DNA of 23,057 nt from CAYFIW01 sp964343265 (GTDB lineage Bacteria; Chloroflexota; Dehalococcoidia; Lucifugimonadales; UBA826). Shown one piece after another: positions 14,987 to 23,007 of this stretch. Below the pieces are notes generated by a model. That model did not search any database. It was given only the letters and a program-made list of their open reading frames with translations, and was not told the origin of the DNA. The position numbers and the translations under genes are program-made. Location: assembly GCA_964343265.1 (NCBI GenBank), contig CAYFIW010000027.1, positions 1-23,057 on the forward strand, written 5' to 3'. How positions within the stretch are numbered: the stretch's first letter is position 1; every line of letters starts with the position of its first letter.

Positions 14987-15738
14987 ATAATCCCGTGGAT
15001 ATTCATTTATTTTTTGCTTTCAGTGCCGGTGCAGCCGCAGCTTTTAACCCGTGTGGATCTGCCATGTTTCCTGCATATGTGGGATATCACATAGGAATTG
15101 GCCAAAAGAGTAACGGCGCGTCGTATTTTTCAACATTGGGAGTGTTGTTAAAGGGATTTAGGTTGGGAGGGTTAGTTACAATTGGATTCCTAAGCGTTTT
15201 TGGGATTATTGGAATTCTTTTATCTCTTGGAATTAGTTTTGTTGCTCCCGTGCTTCCATTTGTGGGAATCGGTGTGGGGACTTTAATCGGCATATTGGGA
15301 TTTTGGTTATTAATTACAGGTAAGGATTTCGTTTTTATATCTCTTTCTACGGTTAAATTTGGTGGACTTAACAGTGGGTTGTCTACGGTTTTTTTTGGAA
15401 TGGCCTACGCATTGGCTTCATTGAGTTGTGCGCTACCAATTTTTTTAGCGGCGGTAGGGATTATTGTTGGCGCAGGATTGTCGACAGGGAAGACATTAGA
15501 AATCATTCTCGGGACTATTTCATATAGTTTTGGAATGGGGTTTGTGATGACTGGTATAACAATGGGCGCATTACTTTTCGAGGAGGCTCTGAGTCGACTC
15601 ATTGCAGATGTATTGAAGTGGATGAACATTGTAGGGAAACTTGCAATGATGGCGGCAGGTATATATATCAATTTTTACTGGTTGGCTGGAGAAGGATCAA
15701 TAGTGTTTTGGATGAGGGTGGAAAGTCTGCTGCAATAG
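14977..15738 (+). CDS. ccdA: CcdA/DsbD-type transmembrane thiol-disulfide carrier
   Basis: About six hydrophobic helices form the cytochrome c biogenesis transmembrane domain. These carriers move reducing equivalents across the membrane to thioredoxin-like partners that keep apocytochrome c or other envelope thiols reduced. The two motif cysteines are Cys26 (FNPCGSAMFPAYVGY) and the Cys of LASLSCALPIFLAAVG, at the starts of the first and fourth helices as in the family. The 253-aa length is normal. The start is uncertain: the GTG at 14977 follows a TAG directly and has no Shine-Dalgarno, while the GTG at 14995 has AGGTGG 14 bases upstream. No thioredoxin partner gene is adjacent. It fits with ccmAB further downstream. 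Confidence 0.87.
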   Translation: MDIDNPVDIHLFFAFSAGAAAAFNPCGSAMFPAYVGYHIGIGQKSNGASYFSTLGVLLKGFRLGGLVTIGFLSVFGIIGILLSLGISFVAPVLPFVGIGVGTLIGILGFWLLITGKDFVFISLSTVKFGGLNSGLSTVFFGMAYALASLSCALPIFLAAVGIIVGAGLSTGKTLEIILGTISYSFGMGFVMTGITMGALLFEEALSRLIADVLKWMNIVGKLAMMAAGIYINFYWLAGEGSIVFWMRVESLLQ

Positions 15739-15803
15739 ATGGGTTAATTACACCTAAATATGCATCTATTACAACAGACCTCTCATAGTGGAACAGGATA
15801 TTT

Positions 15804-16574
15804 TTATGAACCTGCCACCACTGGATTTCTTAGTACTCCAACGCCACTGAGCTCAACTTCCACCACATCACCAGGATGAATATCACCGGGAGTTCCTGGT
15901 GTTCCTGTCATTAATACATCTCCAACTTCTAAAGTGATAACTGAACTCACGTATTCGATGATCTTAGTGAGTGGATGTAATAAGTCTGAAGTGTTTTGGT
16001 TTTGTTTCTCTTCCCCATTCACCCTACATATAACCTGAATATTAGTAGGGTCTAGATCTGTGGTCATCCAGGGACCGATTGGAGCAAATGTGTCGGATGA
16101 CTTTGCTCTTGCCCATTGAAGGTCGTTTGATTGCCAATCTCTTGCTGATACGTCATTTCCGCATGTGTAAGCGAAAACAAAATCAAGAGCATTATTTTGA
16201 CTTGCTCCTTTACATGTTTTACCAATTACCACAGCAAGTTCAGCTTCAGGTTGTATCTTTACCCCTTCATCGAGGGCAATTTTTGGAATAATAATATCGT
16301 CATTGTTTCCAATTACAGATGTGGATGCTTTTAAAAAAGGCTCCGGTGCTTTAGGACCCGGACGCCCACCCAAATGGCTTTTGTAGTTCAATCCAATAGC
16401 CACCACTTTATTAGGTGATACAGGTGACATTAGTCTAACGTCAGATATGTTTACAGATTCCCCAGTTTCTTGAAAGGAGCCTAACGGAGAATCGGTGAGT
16501 ATCTTTAAATTATCCCCGTCAACTTGCCCGTAATATATTTCACCATTCTTTTCAAACCTTGCGTAAGTTGCCAT
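15804..16574 (-). CDS. Fumarylacetoacetate hydrolase (FAH) family enzyme
   Basis: The 256-aa protein has the FAH catalytic domain. The metal ligands are in EAELAVVIG (Glu110, Glu112) and GNDVSARDWQ (Asp141). The further family blocks are IGLNYKSH (60-67), EPFLKASTSVIG, WARAKSSDTFAPIGPW, VLMTGTPGTP and PGDVVEVELSGVGVLRNPV. The family covers acylpyruvate hydrolases, oxaloacetate decarboxylases and 2-hydroxyhepta-2,4-diene-1,7-dioate isomerase/decarboxylases of aromatic breakdown; the sequence alone does not choose. The ATG is backed by GGAGG with a 6-base spacer. It is not in an obvious operon: ccdA converges on it, and queE lies 147 bases upstream on the same strand. Confidence 0.9.
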   Translation of the reverse strand: MATYARFEKNGEIYYGQVDGDNLKILTDSPLGSFQETGESVNISDVRLMSPVSPNKVVAIGLNYKSHLGGRPGPKAPEPFLKASTSVIGNNDDIIIPKIALDEGVKIQPEAELAVVIGKTCKGASQNNALDFVFAYTCGNDVSARDWQSNDLQWARAKSSDTFAPIGPWMTTDLDPTNIQVICRVNGEEKQNQNTSDLLHPLTKIIEYVSSVITLEVGDVLMTGTPGTPGDIHPGDVVEVELSGVGVLRNPVVAGS

Positions 16575-16721
16575 TTACATCCTCCGTAATTCTTAGCTTG
16601 TTTAATTTTTAGTGAGACATTTTTCTTTGTATATCTTGGGTGGACAATTTAAAATGTCGGTTGAGGTCTACCCGAGTCAATCTTATGACATCACTATTTT
16701 AAACATCGGATTGTTGCGGTG

Positions 16722-17477
16722 TCATTTCCCTCGCTTATCGCCCCATATCAAAATGTGCGCGCGGGTTGTGAAGTTGTATCCATACACTAAGCATAATTCA
16801 CTAATCCATGTTGATTTCCTCGATATTTCCTCTTTCGTAGTTCCTTCCGGCATTAGATACACTCTTCTAGGGGTTATCCCAAGTTCGTTTACGATATTAA
16901 CAACTTCAACGCAGTCGCCGGGATCTCTTAAGACGAATTTCAAATAGCTTCTCTCATAAGCTGTCAATACATGTAAAGTGTCTAGGGAATAGCTTTCAAG
17001 GGCACCATTTTCAGAATTTGCTAGTTTAGGAGATATGTTCCATTGGTTTATTGTTGAAGCAAAGGGTTCTGTCGGTAATATGGTCCCGTTGGTCTCCACT
17101 TCAATGAAAAACCCCATTTGAGATAAATGTGATGTTAAATTTGCAAGTATTTTTTGTTGAAGGAGTGGCTCACCACCCGTAATCACAAGGTGTTGCTGGT
17201 GTAGAGATTTAATCTTACAGAGTAGATTTTTTACAGATATTTGCACAACCTCATCTTCAAATTTGTACTTATCCCAGTCCCACGTGTATTTTGTATCGCA
17301 CCATGTGCATTTGAGATTACATCCAGCGAGTCTTAGAAATGTGCAAGGACTTCCTAGATTGACACCTTCTCCCTGGATACTTTGGAAAATTTCCGGATCT
17401 CCATTATCTAATCTACTTACCCTTAGTAGATCTTTGTCACTGATTTCCTGAATTGCCGATGCGTCTTTTTGTACCAT
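16722..17477 (-). CDS. queE: 7-carboxy-7-deazaguanine synthase QueE
   Basis: Radical SAM enzyme that converts 6-carboxytetrahydropterin to 7-carboxy-7-deazaguanine in the queuosine pathway. The cluster-binding cysteines are C53, C57 and C60 (GCNLKCTWCDTKYTWDW). The substrate-side signature EIFQSIQGEG precedes them, and TGGEPLLQ follows. The 251-aa length is in the family range. It is the last gene of queF-queC-queE, starting 18 bases after queC, with only a weak upstream GAGC. A loose inverted repeat (ATGACA.C, arms about 26 bases apart) follows its stop and may end the transcript. Confidence 0.94.
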   Translation of the reverse strand: MVQKDASAIQEISDKDLLRVSRLDNGDPEIFQSIQGEGVNLGSPCTFLRLAGCNLKCTWCDTKYTWDWDKYKFEDEVVQISVKNLLCKIKSLHQQHLVITGGEPLLQQKILANLTSHLSQMGFFIEVETNGTILPTEPFASTINQWNISPKLANSENGALESYSLDTLHVLTAYERSYLKFVLRDPGDCVEVVNIVNELGITPRRVYLMPEGTTKEEISRKSTWISELCLVYGYNFTTRAHILIWGDKRGK

Positions 17478-17495
17478 TTGCTCGCTATTTTATTA

Positions 17496-18230
17496 TCAAA
17501 CGTTTGTAAATAGTGGGTCATCTAATCCTGCTTCTCTGTATCCGTTGGATCTTAAAATACAGCTGTCGCAATTCCCACATGGTAAAGCCCCGCCTTCATA
17601 GCAACTCCATGTCATGTTTATAGGTGCCCCGATATTATCTGCTAACTTAGCTATATCTGATTTTGAAGAGTTAATTATTGGTGTGTGGATTTCAAATTTG
17701 ACTCCATATTCAAGGGACATTTTGGACCCTTCATTAAGAGTTTCTTTTACTTTTGAATAAAATTCCGGCCTGCAATCGGGATAACCGCTGTAATCTATGG
17801 CATTTGGTGCCATGTAAATTCTTGCTTTTATATTGCTGGGGTTTACAGAATCTGACTCTATTGCTTTGAGAATATTACTCTCCAGAAAAGCTCCGGCCAG
17901 TGACACAAAGATAGTGTTTCTCAGAGGGACATAAGTTATTGGTATCCCAAATCCGATTTGATCAGTTGATCTCTGTTTTGGTATTGGAAACATATCTGGG
18001 TTGGTGAGTGCAGAATACCAAGCTATGTCTCCGAGAAATGATATATCCAATAGATGGTGTGAAATTGCAAGATATTCTGCAATTTTAATGGCACATTCCA
18101 CCTCCTTACTATGTGTCTGGCCATAGTGAAACGTTATTGCCTGAAGATCGTCTACTTCTTCTTTTGCAAGAGTGGTAACTGTAGTTGAATCTAATCCTCC
18201 CGATAACAAGGTTACGCCGTATGTAGTCAT
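17496..18230 (-). CDS. queC: 7-cyano-7-deazaguanine synthase QueC
   Basis: ATP-dependent enzyme that turns 7-carboxy-7-deazaguanine and ammonia into preQ0. The PP-loop is SGGLDS (10-15), with HYGQTHSKEV and YVPLRNTIF further on. The C-terminal zinc site is CYEGG...PCGNCDSC. The 244-aa length is normal. It starts 8 bases after queF ends and is followed by queE, so the three are almost certainly co-transcribed. QueC acts directly after QueE and before QueF. Confidence 0.95.
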   Translation of the reverse strand: MTTYGVTLLSGGLDSTTVTTLAKEEVDDLQAITFHYGQTHSKEVECAIKIAEYLAISHHLLDISFLGDIAWYSALTNPDMFPIPKQRSTDQIGFGIPITYVPLRNTIFVSLAGAFLESNILKAIESDSVNPSNIKARIYMAPNAIDYSGYPDCRPEFYSKVKETLNEGSKMSLEYGVKFEIHTPIINSSKSDIAKLADNIGAPINMTWSCYEGGALPCGNCDSCILRSNGYREAGLDDPLFTNV

Positions 18231-18238
18231 TGAATTAT

Positions 18239-18658
18239 TTAATCTCCAAGTTCGACTTTTACAGTTGTATGGAGTCCTCCGCGTATCTTGTAATCAAGTT
18301 TCACAGACATTTTGAAAGGATTACAGGCGGAAGCTAGATCCTCTAATATCTTATTGGCAGCGTGTTCTTGAACGATTTCAACGCCACTATATGACAATAG
18401 ATAATATTTCAATGACTTTAGCTCTAAACAAAGTCTATTTGGCACATATGAGATGGTTAGAGTTCCAAAATCTGGAAGCCTTGTCCAGGGGCATACTGCC
18501 GTAAATTCATCTGTGTCGATTACTACCTCTGCTCCTGATTCATTGTATTCATAGTCAAAACACATAATTAAATTTGAATTGATAACATTTTCTTCAGAAT
18601 CCCTGAATCTAATATCCAGATTCTCGTATTTTTCTTGGAGATTTTTTACCGATGTCAC
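18239..18658 (-). CDS. queF: NADPH-dependent preQ0 reductase QueF, short form
   Basis: Reduces the nitrile of preQ0 to preQ1. The 139-aa single-domain form carries the nucleophile Cys56 and Asp63 in EFTAVCPWTRLPDFG, the NADPH motif ELKSLKYY (79-86) and the C-terminal RGGLHTTV. The region that is FHE in Bacillus subtilis reads VQEH here (96-99), so the proton-donor His position appears to be Gln; this may be a subfamily feature. The start is GTG at 18658, with AAGGGA upstream. It is the first gene of queF-queC-queE. QueD and FolE, needed for the earlier steps, are not in the window. Confidence 0.9.
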   Translation of the reverse strand: MTSVKNLQEKYENLDIRFRDSEENVINSNLIMCFDYEYNESGAEVVIDTDEFTAVCPWTRLPDFGTLTISYVPNRLCLELKSLKYYLLSYSGVEIVQEHAANKILEDLASACNPFKMSVKLDYKIRGGLHTTVKVELGD

Positions 18659-18677
18659 TTTTATATATTCCCTTGTA

Positions 18678-18693
18678 GATCTCTGAAGAGATC
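18678..18693 (-). repeat. Perfect short hairpin in the queF leader
   Basis: GATCTC-TTCA-GAGATC on the minus strand gives a 6-bp stem with a 4-base loop, ending 19 bases before the queF GTG. It does not match the preQ1-I, -II or -III riboswitch patterns I know, so its role is open. Confidence 0.4.
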
Positions 18694-18748
18694 AACCGCT
18701 ATTTTTTAAACTTGGTTAACGTTCAATCGTGGTCTGGTAGTCTATGTA

Positions 18749-18757
18749 ATTGTATCA
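18749..18757 (-). promoter_or_regulatory. Extended -10 candidate for queF-queC-queE
   Basis: On the minus strand TGA-TACAAT (18757-18749) is a TGn-extended -10 with a 5/6 hexamer. No good -35 is visible 16-18 bases upstream. It lies 91 bases before the queF start, in the gap shared with the divergent ccmA. Confidence 0.35.
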
Positions 18758-18822
18758 ATGCATTTTAAATGGTTTACGATATTTTGTTTAGTAACGAATG
18801 CCTCGGAGAATAAGGATCATCG

Positions 18823-19476
18823 ATGTCGGAATTATTGGGGTCTTTAATTAAGGTTTCTAATTTAACGAAGTCCTATGGACGTAACAGAATATTGCATGCT
18901 TTATGTCTTGAGGTAAATTCTGGAGAAATCGCAGTAGTTCATGGGAATAACGGCAGCGGCAAAACCACACTTCAAATGATTATTTCCTCACTGCTACCAG
19001 CTGATTTAGGATCGGTCGAAGTTTGTGGGTTGGGAGTTGGATCTTCGAGAACAAGGACTCTAACAGGCTTTGTTGCTCATAGCCCTTTTATCTATGGGCC
19101 CTTGACGATTTTAGAAAATCTCTCTTTTTTTTCGAAGCTTTGCGCTGATGATACCTCTTCGATTGATAGCGATCGATTTCGCAATTTACTTCACGTCCTT
19201 GGATTAGACTCTAAGTTGAGTGAGAGGGTGGACACATTATCCCATGGATTTCGCAAAAGGGTCAGCATAGCTAGGGCTCTTGTAAATGACCCGAAGGTAC
19301 TTTTACTGGACGAGCCGGAATCAGGACTTGATATAACGACTAAAGAAATTTTTGAGGAGATTATTTTAGAGTTTGCTTCTAAAGGAGGATCAGTTCTGCT
19401 GACTACTCATGACCGAACTCTAAAACTGGGACCGAGAGCCACCTATTACACCATCGAAAATGGCAACCTGAAATGA
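18823..19476 (+). CDS. ccmA: ABC transporter ATPase, CcmA-like (haem exporter type)
   Basis: The 217-aa ATPase has Walker A GNNGSGKTT (41-49), the signature LSHGFRKRVSIARAL (a variant of LSGGQ that is common in CcmA-like proteins), Walker B VLLLDEPESGLD and the H-loop LLTTHD. Together with the following CcmB it matches the haem-exporter pair CcmAB, in which ATP hydrolysis frees holo-CcmE for cytochrome c maturation. The ATG has AAGGA with a 6-base spacer. The end overlaps ccmB by 4 bases (ATGA). The name rests mainly on the partner gene, as the ATPase alone could serve other ABC systems. Confidence 0.88.
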   Translation: MSELLGSLIKVSNLTKSYGRNRILHALCLEVNSGEIAVVHGNNGSGKTTLQMIISSLLPADLGSVEVCGLGVGSSRTRTLTGFVAHSPFIYGPLTILENLSFFSKLCADDTSSIDSDRFRNLLHVLGLDSKLSERVDTLSHGFRKRVSIARALVNDPKVLLLDEPESGLDITTKEIFEEIILEFASKGGSVLLTTHDRTLKLGPRATYYTIENGNLK

Positions 19477-20147
19477 AGAGTTATTTGTCGAATATCATTG
19501 CGATAGTGTGGAAAGATCTACTTTTGGAATCACGCACCAAGGAGGTTTTTCTGTCTATATTTATTTTTTCTCTTTTAGCCGTTGTTACTTTTAATTTTGC
19601 TTTCGATCCTACCCCTAGCTTGGTTGCGTTGATTGCTCCCGGTATTTTGTGGGTTTCTATCGCATTTGGCGCTATGCTGGGTCTAAGTAGAATGTTTTCA
19701 ATTGAAATGTCATCGGGTGGATTAGATGGGATTTTATTGTCCCCTGCTTCCAGAGATGCAATCTTTTACGGTAAGTTTTTGTCATGTTTTATATTTATGG
19801 CGCTGGTTGAAGTTTTATTGGTGCCAGCGATGGTCGTATTTTTTGATCTAAATTTCAATTTGTTGTCTTTGTTGGTTGTCTCCGTTCTTACATTATCTGG
19901 GTTTTCTCTGGTGGGGACACTTTTTGCAACTATTTCTATTAATACCAAAGCTAGAGAAGTAATGTTACCTGTCTTGTATTTACCAATTATTGCTCCATTG
20001 CTAATTTCTGCTGTGGAATGTACTTCCACAATACTTCACGGGCATTCTATATATGACTCTTCTCAATGGCTTGGATTGTTGGTTCTTTTTGACGCTGTGT
20101 ATGTTGTAGCCACACCTTTTTTGTTTAGTTTGATAGCTTCAAAGTGA
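19473..20147 (+). CDS. ccmB: Haem exporter membrane protein CcmB
   Basis: The 224-aa protein has about six transmembrane helices and the CcmB N-terminal pattern IVWKDLLLESRTKEVF. Other family markers are ILWVSIAFGAMLGLSRMFSIE, a LDGILLSPASRDAIFYGK loop, LVGTLFATISINTKAREVML and PVLYLPIIAPLLISAV. It works with CcmA in system I cytochrome c maturation. The start overlaps ccmA by 4 bases, so the two are coupled. The usual next gene, ccmC, is absent; after a 281-base gap comes korA. CcmC, E, F and G would have to be elsewhere. Confidence 0.92.
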   Translation: MKSYLSNIIAIVWKDLLLESRTKEVFLSIFIFSLLAVVTFNFAFDPTPSLVALIAPGILWVSIAFGAMLGLSRMFSIEMSSGGLDGILLSPASRDAIFYGKFLSCFIFMALVEVLLVPAMVVFFDLNFNLLSLLVVSVLTLSGFSLVGTLFATISINTKAREVMLPVLYLPIIAPLLISAVECTSTILHGHSIYDSSQWLGLLVLFDAVYVVATPFLFSLIASK

Positions 20148-20217
20148 AACATTATTTCAAACACTGATCCATGTCATTGGTACTGTAACTATAGGCAGAT
20201 TTATGTGTTCAAATAAT

Positions 20218-20235
20218 TTGTGAATCAAAACACAA
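20218..20235 (+). promoter_or_regulatory. Rex-like operator
   Basis: TTGTGAATCAAAACACAA matches the Rex consensus TTGTGAA-N4-TTCACAA at 12 of 14 fixed positions: the left half is perfect and the right half is 5/7. It ends two bases before the -35 of the korA promoter, a position suited to redox repression. No rex gene is in the window. Confidence 0.45.
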
Positions 20236-20237
20236 AA

Positions 20238-20267
20238 TTGACACCATAAATTAGGCGTTGATATATT
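20238..20267 (+). promoter_or_regulatory. Strong sigma70-type promoter of korAB
   Basis: A perfect TTGACA (20238-20243), an 18-base spacer and TATATT (20262-20267, 5/6), with a TGn extension (20259-20261). The predicted start point is about 20274. Confidence 0.6.
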
Positions 20268-20417
20268 TTTCCATGGCTATGCGTATTGATAGGCGATTGT
20301 TATGTTGGCCTTACGCCTTTAATATATAGGATCATGCTGGTAAACATAAAAAGCTGACTAGTCTCAACTTTAGTTAAAATGACTTTTAGATGGTCATGAG
20401 AGATGTCTCAGTTGGAT

Positions 20418-20422
20418 GGAGG
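20418..20422 (+). promoter_or_regulatory. Shine-Dalgarno site that decides the korA start
   Basis: GGAGG is followed after 6 bases by the in-frame TTG at 20429. The ATG codons at 20390 and 20396 have no comparable site. Confidence 0.6.
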
Positions 20423-20428
20423 ATTGAA

Positions 20429-22144
20429 TTGAAAAAGAAGGACTTTGTCGTCCGATTCGCTGGCGAGGGTGGTCAGGGAGTGGTTACTTCGGCAGAAGGT
20501 CTTGCGCAAGCAATGGCACAATCAGGTTACTACGTACAGACTTTCTCCACTTTTCCGTCACAAATACGAGGCGGACCTACGTGGACTCAAACTAGGATAT
20601 CTACCTCTGAAGTTCTGAGTTCTGGGGATGAATTGGATGTTCTGGTCGCCTTTAATGAATATGCTTATAACACTCACAAAAGTGAAGTGGGAGCTGATGG
20701 TGTCATAGTTTTCAATAATGGCGAATTTGAAATCGAAGAGTCAGATAATGTCCTCGGGATGGATTTCGACGAGCTCGCTAAGCAAACTGGTAATAATAGG
20801 GCTGCGAACTTCGTTGTTATGGGTGCCTTGGCTAATTTAGTGGATCTTCCGTTACAGGTACTGGAAGATTTTAATAGGGAGAGGTATACAAGAGGGAGGC
20901 CATCAGATCAGCAGATAATTGATTCCAATAATATGGCATTGTCTCTTGGTGCAAACGAAGCATCTACTAGTGGATTCAGTCTTGGTGAATTAGCGGAACC
21001 AGTGAAGCCTGATGGTGACCAGATTCTGATTAACGGTAACATTGCGGTTAGTTTGGGAGCAGCTGCGGCGGACCTGGATGTATTTGTTGGCTATCCAATA
21101 TCTCCCGCTACTCCAATATTACTTTGGATGGAACAAAATCTCGTTGGCCCAGGCAAGTTTGTATATCAGTCGACTTCCGAGATAGAATCAATAACTGCGA
21201 TTGTTGGTGCAGGATATGCAGGTAAGAAGGCTATGACCAGCACTGCTGGACCAGGTTTTTCATTGATGGGTGAAGGTATTGGGTTGGCCTGGATGGCGGA
21301 AATACCTCTTGTTGTTGTTGATGTGCAGCGTGGTGGACCTTCGACCGGACTTCCTACAAAGACAGAACAATCGGATCTGATGACTGCATTGTACCCGGGT
21401 CACGGGGATATAAAATTACCTGTTATAGCGCCAGGCACAGTGGAAGAATGTTTCTACGCCGGTGTAATGGCTGTAAATTGGGCAGAAAGATATCAAGGTC
21501 CCGTTATCTTACTTAGTGAGCATGCTATGTCTGAGAGAAGACAAAATATTCCTCGTCCAAACTTGGCCGACCTAAGTATAGAAAGCAGGAAAGTATATGA
21601 AGGTAATAATGGTTATCTAAGGTATGACGGAGACGAACTATCGCCGATGCCAATTCCCGGAGGATCGGGAAGTTACGTAGCGAATGGTAGCGAACACGAC
21701 GCTATGGGTGATACAACTCACCTTCCGGAGAGGCATATACAGATGACACAGCGACGATTTAACAAGCTGGATCTTCTAAAAGACGGAACTTTCGAGTCTG
21801 ATAACGATGATGCAGATATCGCTATAGTTCCATGGGGAGGTTCTAAAGGGCCAGGATTGGCCGCTTATCGTACACTGAGAGATGAAGGAGTTGATGTCGC
21901 CTGGCTATATACTATGTATCTTCATCCTATGCCTGAGGCTATGCTATCAGCATTACGGAAAAAGAAACTTGTGATTGTTCCTGAGCTTAATTATCTAGGG
22001 CAGTTCTCATCCGTTCTGCGGGGAGAAGGTATAAATGCCGTGTCAATTACTAAGTACACGGGATTACCGTTTAAAGAATATGAATTAATAAATGAAATAA
22101 AGGATCTTGTTGAAAGCAACATAGGAGAAAGGGTAACCGTATGA
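20429..22144 (+). CDS. korA: 2-oxoacid:ferredoxin oxidoreductase, fused gamma-alpha subunit (KorA-like)
   Basis: Works with KorB to decarboxylate a 2-oxoacid, probably 2-oxoglutarate, forming the acyl-CoA and reduced ferredoxin. From the TTG at 20429 the protein begins MKKKDFVVRFAGEGGQGVVT, the gamma-domain nucleotide-fold start. The gamma domain runs to about residue 185 (PSQIRGGPTWTQTRIS). The alpha domain follows, with YPISPATPIL, STAGPGFSLMGEGIG and RGGPSTGLPTKTEQSDL, then a EHDAMG linker and the C-terminal PWGGSKGPGLAAYRTLRDEG. The 571-aa length fits the fused class. The open frame extends to an ATG at 20390, but the family N-terminus and GGAGG favour the TTG. The end overlaps korB by 4 bases. 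Confidence 0.92.
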   Translation: MKKKDFVVRFAGEGGQGVVTSAEGLAQAMAQSGYYVQTFSTFPSQIRGGPTWTQTRISTSEVLSSGDELDVLVAFNEYAYNTHKSEVGADGVIVFNNGEFEIEESDNVLGMDFDELAKQTGNNRAANFVVMGALANLVDLPLQVLEDFNRERYTRGRPSDQQIIDSNNMALSLGANEASTSGFSLGELAEPVKPDGDQILINGNIAVSLGAAAADLDVFVGYPISPATPILLWMEQNLVGPGKFVYQSTSEIESITAIVGAGYAGKKAMTSTAGPGFSLMGEGIGLAWMAEIPLVVVDVQRGGPSTGLPTKTEQSDLMTALYPGHGDIKLPVIAPGTVEECFYAGVMAVNWAERYQGPVILLSEHAMSERRQNIPRPNLADLSIESRKVYEGNNGYLRYDGDELSPMPIPGGSGSYVANGSEHDAMGDTTHLPERHIQMTQRRFNKLDLLKDGTFESDNDDADIAIVPWGGSKGPGLAAYRTLRDEGVDVAWLYTMYLHPMPEAMLSALRKKKLVIVPELNYLGQFSSVLRGEGINAVSITKYTGLPFKEYELINEIKDLVESNIGERVTV

Positions 22145-23007
22145 CACTTAAAAATCCTGAGTACGATTTCAAATGGTGTCCGGGATGTGGTGACTTCGGG
22201 GTCAGAAGGGCTTTAGAGGGAGCTTTGGAAAAACATATCGTAGATAATGAGCAACCTGTGGAAAATTCTGTTGTGGTAGCTGGTATAGGTTGTTCTGGCA
22301 ACATGGTTCATATGTTGGAAAAAGAACAGCCCTTTGGAATTCACGGAATACATGGAAGGTCCTTACCCATCGCTATGGGAATAAAGATGGGAAATCCTGA
22401 TCTAAATGTCATCACAGTTGCAGGAGATGGAGATTTCCTAGGGATCGGAGCAGAGCACATTTCACCTCAGGGAATGAGGAATTTGGACATAACGGCGGTT
22501 GTGATGGATAACGGCGTCTATGGCCTCACTAAGGGACAAAGTTCGCCCACAACAGAATTGGGAGTGGTTACAAGCTCTACACCATATGGAAAGATGGAGG
22601 AAAAAATGCATCCTCTTAGGGCATATCTGACCATGGGGGTTTCATTTATAGGTTCCGCGATTTCTAGCAAGATAAAGGATATGTCTGACATTATGTATCA
22701 GGCGATGGAACACCCGGGGTTTTCAATCGTCCATGTTCAGTCGCCCTGTACAGAATACAATAATACTTATGAAGCCCTGAAAGGAAATGTGAAAAAAGGT
22801 ATACAACCTTTAGCCTATGACATACCAGAAGGACATGACCCAACAGATGCAGAGGCTGCACAAGAAATAGTAAATGCCGACGGGATTCCTTTGGGTGTAA
22901 TTTATAGAGACTCTTCTAGGCCAACATTTCACCAGAGGCTTGGGGACACAACCGGAACTAAAGAGATGAAGTCCGTAGAAAGTTTATTGGACGGATTTGC
23001 TATATAG
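22141..23007 (+). CDS. korB: 2-oxoacid:ferredoxin oxidoreductase, beta subunit (KorB-like)
   Basis: Binds thiamine pyrophosphate and one 4Fe-4S cluster. The cluster cysteines are C13 and C16 (WCPGCGDFG), C51 (GIGCSG) and C203 (SPCTEYN). The TPP motif runs from GDGDFLGIG (95-103) to the Asn at 124 (MDNGVYGLTKGQ), as in the family. The 288-aa length is normal. The ATG overlaps the korA stop (ATGA), so translation is coupled. After the stop the last 50 bases are A/T-rich and end in GGAGAA, possibly the ribosome-binding site of a following gene. The exact 2-oxoacid is not proven; the 2-oxoglutarate call comes from the fused KorA layout. Confidence 0.93.
   Translation: MTLKNPEYDFKWCPGCGDFGVRRALEGALEKHIVDNEQPVENSVVVAGIGCSGNMVHMLEKEQPFGIHGIHGRSLPIAMGIKMGNPDLNVITVAGDGDFLGIGAEHISPQGMRNLDITAVVMDNGVYGLTKGQSSPTTELGVVTSSTPYGKMEEKMHPLRAYLTMGVSFIGSAISSKIKDMSDIMYQAMEHPGFSIVHVQSPCTEYNNTYEALKGNVKKGIQPLAYDIPEGHDPTDAEAAQEIVNADGIPLGVIYRDSSRPTFHQRLGDTTGTKEMKSVESLLDGFAI

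Larger units (their letters stand above)
20148..20428 (+). promoter_or_regulatory. Intergenic control region upstream of korAB
   Basis: The gap holds a Rex-like operator (20218-20235), a strong promoter (20238-20267) and a leader of about 155 bases. Two similar stretches, TAGGCGTTGATAT (from 20253) and TAGGCGATTGTTAT (from 20290), form an imperfect direct repeat downstream of the promoter. An AGGCG/CGCCT pair (about 20291-20319) could form a weak hairpin. No RNA gene was recognised. Confidence 0.5.

Noticed and set aside
16612..16947. 111-codon plus-strand frame over the queE end and gap
   Set aside because: It mostly mirrors queE, lacks a ribosome-binding site and resembles no family.
18659..18822. 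PreQ1 riboswitch upstream of queF
   Set aside because: The hairpin at 18678-18693 has a 4-base loop and lacks the C-rich loop and A-rich tail of preQ1-I; no preQ1-II or -III pattern was seen.
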